DNA of 64,000 nucleotides, taken from contig CAZRCG010000002.1 in assembly GCA_964598565.1 (NCBI GenBank), forward strand, positions 124,001 through 188,000. The letters run 5' to 3'. Each line of letters starts with the position of its first letter. Position 1 is the first letter of the stretch. Positions 59,463 through 64,000 of the stretch are shown here, piece after piece. The translations under genes were made by a program, and so were the position numbers. Source of the stretch: CAZRCG01 sp964598565 (GTDB lineage: Bacteria; Bdellovibrionota; UBA2394). The notes under the pieces are model-generated. The model had not been told where the DNA came from. It saw only the letters and a list, made by a program, of their open reading frames with translations, and did no database searches.

Positions 59463-61517
59463 CTAAATACTCTCGATGAAGCTCTTCAATTTTTTTGCCC
59501 GCGAGGGATGACGCAACTTACGCAGCGCTTTCGCTTCGATTTGTCGAATACGCTCTCGAGTGACTTCAAAATCTTGACCGACTTCTTCCAAGGTGTGGTC
59601 TGATTTTTCGCCAATTCCGAAACGCATACGCAAAACCTTTTCTTCACGCGGAGCCAAGGTTGCCAGGACTTTGCGAGTTTGTGCCGACAAATTGTAATTA
59701 ACGACCGCCTCGGTAGGAGCGGTAGCATTGACGTCTTCAATGAAATCGCCCAAGTGTGAGTCTTCTTCTTCTCCAATCGGCGTATCCAACGAAATGGGCT
59801 CTTTAGCAATTTTGAGAACTTTACGAACCTTTGCCAAAGGCATCTCCATTTTCTCTGCGATTTCTTCAGGTGTCGGCTCTCGGCCTAATTCTTGAACCAA
59901 ATGTCGCGAGGTTCGAATCAACTTATTGATCGTTTCAATCATATGCACCGGTATTCGAATCGTGCGCGCCTGATCGGCGATCGCGCGAGTAATCGCCTGT
60001 CGAATCCACCATGTGGCATAGGTCGAAAACTTATAGCCTCGACGATACTCAAATTTATCGACGGCTTTCATCAAACCAATATTGCCTTCTTGGATGAGAT
60101 CCAAAAATTGAAGGCCACGATTGGTATATTTCTTCGCGATACTCACTACCAAACGAAGATTGGCTTCGACCAATTCATTTTTTGCTCGCTCAGCCTTAAG
60201 CTCACCGTTCTTAACAAGCTTGTGAATGCGCTTAATTTCCGTCGCTTCCAGACGGACTTCTTCTTCGATGAGAACAATCCGTTTCGCAGCGGCGCGATAA
60301 TTTTCAACGGCCTCGGCCAATTGCTCGGGCTCTAATTTTAGACGAATTGCAATTTTCTTGGGATCTTCTTTCCCTTTATCGAGCGTAACCAGCAGTTCTT
60401 TGATGCCGTCTTCATCACTGCCGAGTTGACGTTCAACCTGAGTGATCAGACTTTGGCTCTTTTCCACTCGAGACACCAAATTTTTGAGTTTCGAAGAAAT
60501 TTTATTGATAAACTTTCGATTGAGATCAATTTCTTTCAAGGTTTCAAAGATATCGTCTCGAAGTTTCTCCATCTCCTTCTTGGGCTCTTCTTGAGCCTTT
60601 TTGGAAGACGTCTTCACCGTTTGCCAAATTTCGTGAATCTCGCCAAATTTCTTACGCGCTTTAGCAATGAGCTTCAGTACACGATCACATTGGTTATTTT
60701 CGTTAAACTGACCCTGCTCGGTTTCATCGTAACCGCGAATCACATCGGCGACCCGAATAGTTTTTCGCTTCAGTCGATCTTCTAAATTTAAAATTTCTTT
60801 AATACCGAAGTCCGAACGCAATACAACGCTCAGAACTTCTTGCTCGCCCTCCTCGATGCGTTTGGCGATTTCTACTTCACCGTCACGGGTAAGCAACGAG
60901 ACTTGGCCCATCTTTCGCAAATACATGCGAATGGGATCATTCGATCGACTGAACGAGTCGTCGTCTTTTTCATCTTCGTCAAAGGCATGATCTTCATCGT
61001 GAGTCGCTGTGGCTTTTGGCTTTTTTGGCTTGAAATCGTCGGATTCATCGACGACCTCGATGTCCATTTCATCGAGCATGAGCATCACGTCGTCAATTTC
61101 ACCCTCGGACGTTACCTCTTGAGGTAACATTTCGTTCACTTCTTCGAAGGTGAGATAGCCCTTTTCTTTTCCAAGGTGAATGAGCTGCTTAACTTCTTTC
61201 ATGTCTTTGCTAGCTTTTTTTCGACCTCGACCTTCTTTGGCGCCTTCTTTGGCACTTTCTTTGGTTCTGTCTTTGACAGGTGCCGCGAGGGATTCTTTGA
61301 CTACGCCAAGAGCCGTTTTTTCAACTTTAACTGCAAGCTTTGTTTTAATCACAACTTCAGCAGCCTTCGCCTCTTTTCGGGGGAGTTCTTTCTTTTTCTC
61401 CTCTTTTGCGGCGACAGACTTTTTTATTGGAGCGCTTTTCATCTTTCTCACAATGACATTCTTTTTCTTATGAGAAATCGCCGATTTCTTTACGGTCTTC
61501 ATATTTTTTGCAGCCAT
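59463..61517 (-). CDS. rpoD: Primary RNA polymerase sigma factor RpoD with long basic tail
   Basis: 684 residues from the ATG at 61517, which has AGG six bases upstream; an ATG two codons earlier lacks spacing. Region 1.1 begins about residue 105 (KQLIHLGKEKGYLTFEEVNE). Region 1.2 is DPIRMYLRKMGQVSLLTRDG. Region 2 has FLDLIQEGNIGLMKAVDKFE and YATWWIRQAITRAI, and region 4 has RMRFGIGEKSDHTLEEVG and TRERIRQIEAKALRKL. Residues 1-105 are an added lysine- and alanine-rich tail. It follows dnaG by about 20 bp in the rpsU-yqeY-dnaG-rpoD order. Confidence 0.95.
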   Translation of the reverse strand: MAAKNMKTVKKSAISHKKKNVIVRKMKSAPIKKSVAAKEEKKKELPRKEAKAAEVVIKTKLAVKVEKTALGVVKESLAAPVKDRTKESAKEGAKEGRGRKKASKDMKEVKQLIHLGKEKGYLTFEEVNEMLPQEVTSEGEIDDVMLMLDEMDIEVVDESDDFKPKKPKATATHDEDHAFDEDEKDDDSFSRSNDPIRMYLRKMGQVSLLTRDGEVEIAKRIEEGEQEVLSVVLRSDFGIKEILNLEDRLKRKTIRVADVIRGYDETEQGQFNENNQCDRVLKLIAKARKKFGEIHEIWQTVKTSSKKAQEEPKKEMEKLRDDIFETLKEIDLNRKFINKISSKLKNLVSRVEKSQSLITQVERQLGSDEDGIKELLVTLDKGKEDPKKIAIRLKLEPEQLAEAVENYRAAAKRIVLIEEEVRLEATEIKRIHKLVKNGELKAERAKNELVEANLRLVVSIAKKYTNRGLQFLDLIQEGNIGLMKAVDKFEYRRGYKFSTYATWWIRQAITRAIADQARTIRIPVHMIETINKLIRTSRHLVQELGREPTPEEIAEKMEMPLAKVRKVLKIAKEPISLDTPIGEEEDSHLGDFIEDVNATAPTEAVVNYNLSAQTRKVLATLAPREEKVLRMRFGIGEKSDHTLEEVGQDFEVTRERIRQIEAKALRKLRHPSRAKKLKSFIESI

Positions 61518-61537
61518 GGTCATCCTTTCATCAATTC

Positions 61538-63406
61538 CTATAACTCTTTAGACGCTTGATCGAGTGTGCCGCTAAACAGCCGTCTCAAATCTTGTTTCTC
61601 TGAGAGAATCCGTCGGGCTCCCTCAGTGTCGTTTTGCTGTTCTGCCAGCAACAAATCGTTTTGTAGCTTTTCACTTTCTCGCTTCACAAAGGCTCGTTTC
61701 AAACCTGCAATGAGATCTCCCCATATTTTCTTTGCCACCTCGTCGGAAGATACCTCGGACCGCCCCTCGACGGCCCACTCCCGAATCTGAATCTCTACCA
61801 GCTGGGAGGGCATATTATCACTGGGCTTATTGCCCGTCTTATCACTCGATTCACTCGATCTTTCATCGGCCCAAGGGCCCGATTCCACTTGCAGTTTTGA
61901 CAACCATTCGAGGCCTGCAATGTCCTTAGAATTTAGACCAAGGTCAAGAAGTCTTACAAGCATTTCACCCCACTTTGATTGACCATTTACAAGGGCCCTA
62001 AGATCCCTAAAGTTAAAGTCATCTAAATCCCCACTTTGTACCAGAAACTTCACGATTTCACGCTCATATTTATCGTCCGCACGGGACGGCTCGTTCTTGA
62101 GTGCCAGCGCCTTCGACCCACTGGGTGGCGTGGGTCGAGCGGCCGTAAGGACGGGCTCCTGCAAGACCAATCCTTCTGGCAAACCAAAACGCTGGGCAAT
62201 GTCTCGCTTAAGAACGGTCTTTTGAATTTCGTCAGGGATCTGGTTCATTAAATCGACTAAGCCCCTAATTTCTTTACCTTTCGCCGTGGGCGACTTTGCC
62301 GTTAAAACCTTAGACTCTACCAAATAGTCCAGTGCCGACCTGGCCGATTCGAAAACCTTTCTCAGCTCATTGCGTTTGGTCGTTAAGTCTTTCGAGGAAT
62401 CATTCAAAAAGGCATCGGGGTCTTTACCCGTGGGAATGAGCGCCACCTTAGCCTCCACGCCCTCGCGAAAAAATAGAGCAAGGTTTCTCTCGGTGGCGGC
62501 CAGACCTGCGGCATCCGAATCAAAGAGAGAAACGGCTTTTTGGGCCCACCGTTTGGCCAATCGAACTTGCTCTGTGGTTAAACTTGTCCCCATAGACCCT
62601 ACAACATTCGTCACCCCGTACTGCATTAAGGCCAATACATCCATGTAGCCTTCGACAATAACGAGATACCCCTTTCTCGATGCGGCCTTTGATGCAAGAT
62701 GCATGCCGTAAAACAGTCGACTTTTATCGAAGATCTTGGATTTCGGTGAATTGAGATATTTGGGCTGCTCATCTCCGAGGGAGCGAGCCCCAAAACCCTT
62801 CACCGTGCCTTTCTCATCTAAAATGGGAAACAAGAGTCGCCCCTGAAAACGATCGACAAAGTCCCCTGAAGGCATGCGACTTAGAAGTCCCAACTGCGAC
62901 GCTAAGTCTCGATTAAATGATTTTTGATGCAAGAAATTCGCAAGCTGATGGGAGGAGTGGGCTCCAAGATGGGCCCCTAACCGAAAGCTTTCCCAGAGGT
63001 CTTCAGGAACGGAACGTCGCACAAGATAATCACGAAAACCCTGACCAGACTTCGATCGTAAGTTCTCTGAAAAAAAATCGGCCGATGCTTGAAGAATAGC
63101 GATGCTTTCTTCCCATTGGGGATCTTTCTTAAAACGGTCGAGCTTAATTCCTGCTCTCTTAGCCGCTTCTTCCAAAGCTTGGTTAAAGTCCCATGCGTGA
63201 TACAACTGCAAAAATTTTAGCGCGTCGCCGCCCGCCTTACATCCAAAGCAGTGAAAGAGTTGTTTCGAAGGACTAACTGAAAAGGAGGGACTTTTTTCAG
63301 AATGAAAGGGACACAAGCCAAAAAAGTTTTGACCACTTTTTTTAAGTGCGACGACTTCTCCAATGATTTGAACGATATCAATCGCCTGACGCACGGCTTC
63401 GAGCAT
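61538..63406 (-). CDS. dnaG: DNA primase
   Basis: 622 residues. The N-terminal zinc finger is seen in FFGLCPFHSEKSPSFSVSPS and FHCFGCKAGGDALKFL. The RNA polymerase core has FPILDEKGTVKGFGARSLGD and the Toprim segment YLVIVEGYMDVLALMQYG, with SLFDSDAAGLAATERNLALF carrying further acidic residues. The C-terminal helicase-binding part is less conserved. It makes RNA primers for replication. It lies 21 bp after yqeY and upstream of rpoD. Confidence 0.95.
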   Translation of the reverse strand: MLEAVRQAIDIVQIIGEVVALKKSGQNFFGLCPFHSEKSPSFSVSPSKQLFHCFGCKAGGDALKFLQLYHAWDFNQALEEAAKRAGIKLDRFKKDPQWEESIAILQASADFFSENLRSKSGQGFRDYLVRRSVPEDLWESFRLGAHLGAHSSHQLANFLHQKSFNRDLASQLGLLSRMPSGDFVDRFQGRLLFPILDEKGTVKGFGARSLGDEQPKYLNSPKSKIFDKSRLFYGMHLASKAASRKGYLVIVEGYMDVLALMQYGVTNVVGSMGTSLTTEQVRLAKRWAQKAVSLFDSDAAGLAATERNLALFFREGVEAKVALIPTGKDPDAFLNDSSKDLTTKRNELRKVFESARSALDYLVESKVLTAKSPTAKGKEIRGLVDLMNQIPDEIQKTVLKRDIAQRFGLPEGLVLQEPVLTAARPTPPSGSKALALKNEPSRADDKYEREIVKFLVQSGDLDDFNFRDLRALVNGQSKWGEMLVRLLDLGLNSKDIAGLEWLSKLQVESGPWADERSSESSDKTGNKPSDNMPSQLVEIQIREWAVEGRSEVSSDEVAKKIWGDLIAGLKRAFVKRESEKLQNDLLLAEQQNDTEGARRILSEKQDLRRLFSGTLDQASKEL

Positions 63407-63427
63407 CTGGGGAGTCTAGCTCAATTC

Positions 63428-63883
63428 TCAGCCTGCAGGCAGAAGCTTTTGAACTCTTTCGGTGACTTTTTTGCCATCGGCGCGCCCCACCACTTTGGGT
63501 TTCAGATCTTTCATGACTTTGCCCAAATCTTTGATCGACGTGGCCCCCACAGAGCTTATCGCCGTTTTAATCAAGGCATCGAGCTCATCATCATTAAACG
63601 GTTTGGGCAAAAACGAAGAAATCACTTCGATTTCTCGCTCTTCTTTGTCTGCCGCCTCTGTTCGACCATGCTCTTTAAACTGACTGGCTGAATCGCGTCG
63701 TTGTTTAATGAGAGACTGGAAAACCTGAAACGCTTCATCTTCGGTCAGCTCTTGCTGTTCTTTCTCAACAAATTTGTATTTCAGAGCCGATTTCATCGCA
63801 CGTAAGCAATCGAGACGAACTTGGTCTCGCGCCCTCATCGCATCTTTAATGGCTTCGCTGATTTGGTTTTCTAATGCCAACAT
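63428..63883 (-). CDS. yqeY: YqeY/GatB-tail domain protein
   Basis: 151 residues from the ATG at 63883; a TTG two codons earlier is also in frame. It matches the YqeY family along its length: AMRARDQVRLDCLRAMKSAL, then LIKQRRDSASQFKEHGR, FLPKPFNDDELDALI and LKPKVVGRADGKKV. The fold resembles the tail of GatB, which binds tRNA in the amidotransferase. Its own role is unsettled. It is commonly encoded between rpsU and dnaG, as here. Confidence 0.93.
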   Translation of the reverse strand: MLALENQISEAIKDAMRARDQVRLDCLRAMKSALKYKFVEKEQQELTEDEAFQVFQSLIKQRRDSASQFKEHGRTEAADKEEREIEVISSFLPKPFNDDELDALIKTAISSVGATSIKDLGKVMKDLKPKVVGRADGKKVTERVQKLLPAG

Positions 63884-63911
63884 GATCAAAATATCGAAAG
63901 ACCGGGAACGA

Positions 63912-64000
63912 TCAACTTGGACGTTTTGTCGTACGTTGAGAGCGCTTCACGGCGGCGATAGCTTTTCTCTTTCGCTTTTGAGAAGGCTTCTCGAAAAACT
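63912..64000 (-). CDS. rpsU: Ribosomal protein S21, C-terminal part
   Basis: The last 28 codons before a TGA at 63912-63914 read FFEKPSQKRKRKAIAAVKRS and then QRTTKRPS, the basic C-terminus of S21. The gene runs off the window edge. It heads the sigma-factor/primase operon, 28 bp before yqeY. Confidence 0.9.
   Translation of the reverse strand, partial: FFEKPSQKRKRKAIAAVKRSQRTTKRPS

Noticed and set aside
61176..61559. Phenylalanine- and leucine-rich frames on the plus strand
   Set aside because: Antisense of the lysine-rich tail of RpoD (AAG/AAA read as CTT/TTT).
1..64000. CRISPR arrays, prophage or conjugative modules
   Set aside because: No evenly spaced repeats, phage structural genes or transfer genes were seen anywhere in the window.

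Overview
The window looks like chromosomal DNA of a Bdellovibrio-like member of the Bdellovibrionota (formerly placed in the Deltaproteobacteria). This is inferred from gene content, not from a marker-gene search. Supporting points are a stripped-down Tad-type cluster with FHA domains, a fused CcoN-CcoO oxidase, several secreted hydrolases, a LemA/TPM cluster, HNH endonucleases, and the arrangement rpsU-yqeY-dnaG-rpoD. The window is gene-dense, and many neighbours overlap by 1-8 bp (ATGA, TAATG), so translational coupling is probably widespread.

Layout. 1-5.7 kb: a GSCFA protein converges on a minus-strand Tad-like operon (secretin, FHA-CpaF ATPase, TadB/C-like membrane protein, FHA membrane protein). 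6-9 kb: a secreted M14 carboxypeptidase and a zinc-ribbon/HtrA-like membrane protease, followed by a PIN-toxin scar. 9.1-11.2 kb: lemA with two TPM-domain genes. 11.3-13.5 kb: tmk-holB-tatD. 13.6-15.8 kb: a class IV aminotransferase, lspA and lgt. 15.9-17.5 kb: a HEVGH protein and a fatty acid desaturase. 17.5-24.7 kb (minus strand): an XRE regulator, then a GNAT-like acyltransferase and a haem-oxygenase-fold oxidase, uracil and hypoxanthine phosphoribosyltransferases, ridA, a DUF4388 protein, asnS and an unknown gene. 25-30.9 kb: an HD-GYP phosphodiesterase, panD, a UvrD/PcrA helicase, a TPR glycosyltransferase and a membrane protein. 31-33.9 kb: both subunits of DNA topoisomerase VI, an archaeal-type enzyme that is rare in bacteria.

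34-45.7 kb is the accessory part. It holds an ISAs1-family element (22-bp inverted repeats, 10-bp target duplication) that is itself split by a second element with 27-bp direct repeats and a frameshifted DDE transposase. Around it are an HExxH secreted protein that may be frameshifted, an HNH endonuclease and a scar of a second one, a lipoprotein, a TetR regulator with a repeat-containing promoter region, an 817-residue orphan protein and a vapBC pair.

45.8-57.6 kb: the cbb3 oxidase operon (ccoS, fused ccoNO, ccoQ, short one-haem ccoP, ccoG, ccoI), then an UMF1-family MFS transporter and an oligopeptide importer (binding lipoprotein plus two permeases, no ATPase gene here). 57.7-64 kb: rnpB, a zinc-ribbon coiled-coil protein, a CAT-anticodon tRNA, and the sigma factor/primase operon with the start of rpsU at the window edge.

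The points most worth following up are the bacterial topoisomerase VI operon, the nested insertion sequences with their long target duplication, the acyltransferase/oxidase pair behind a perfect AT-only inverted repeat, and the reduced FHA-fused Tad system.
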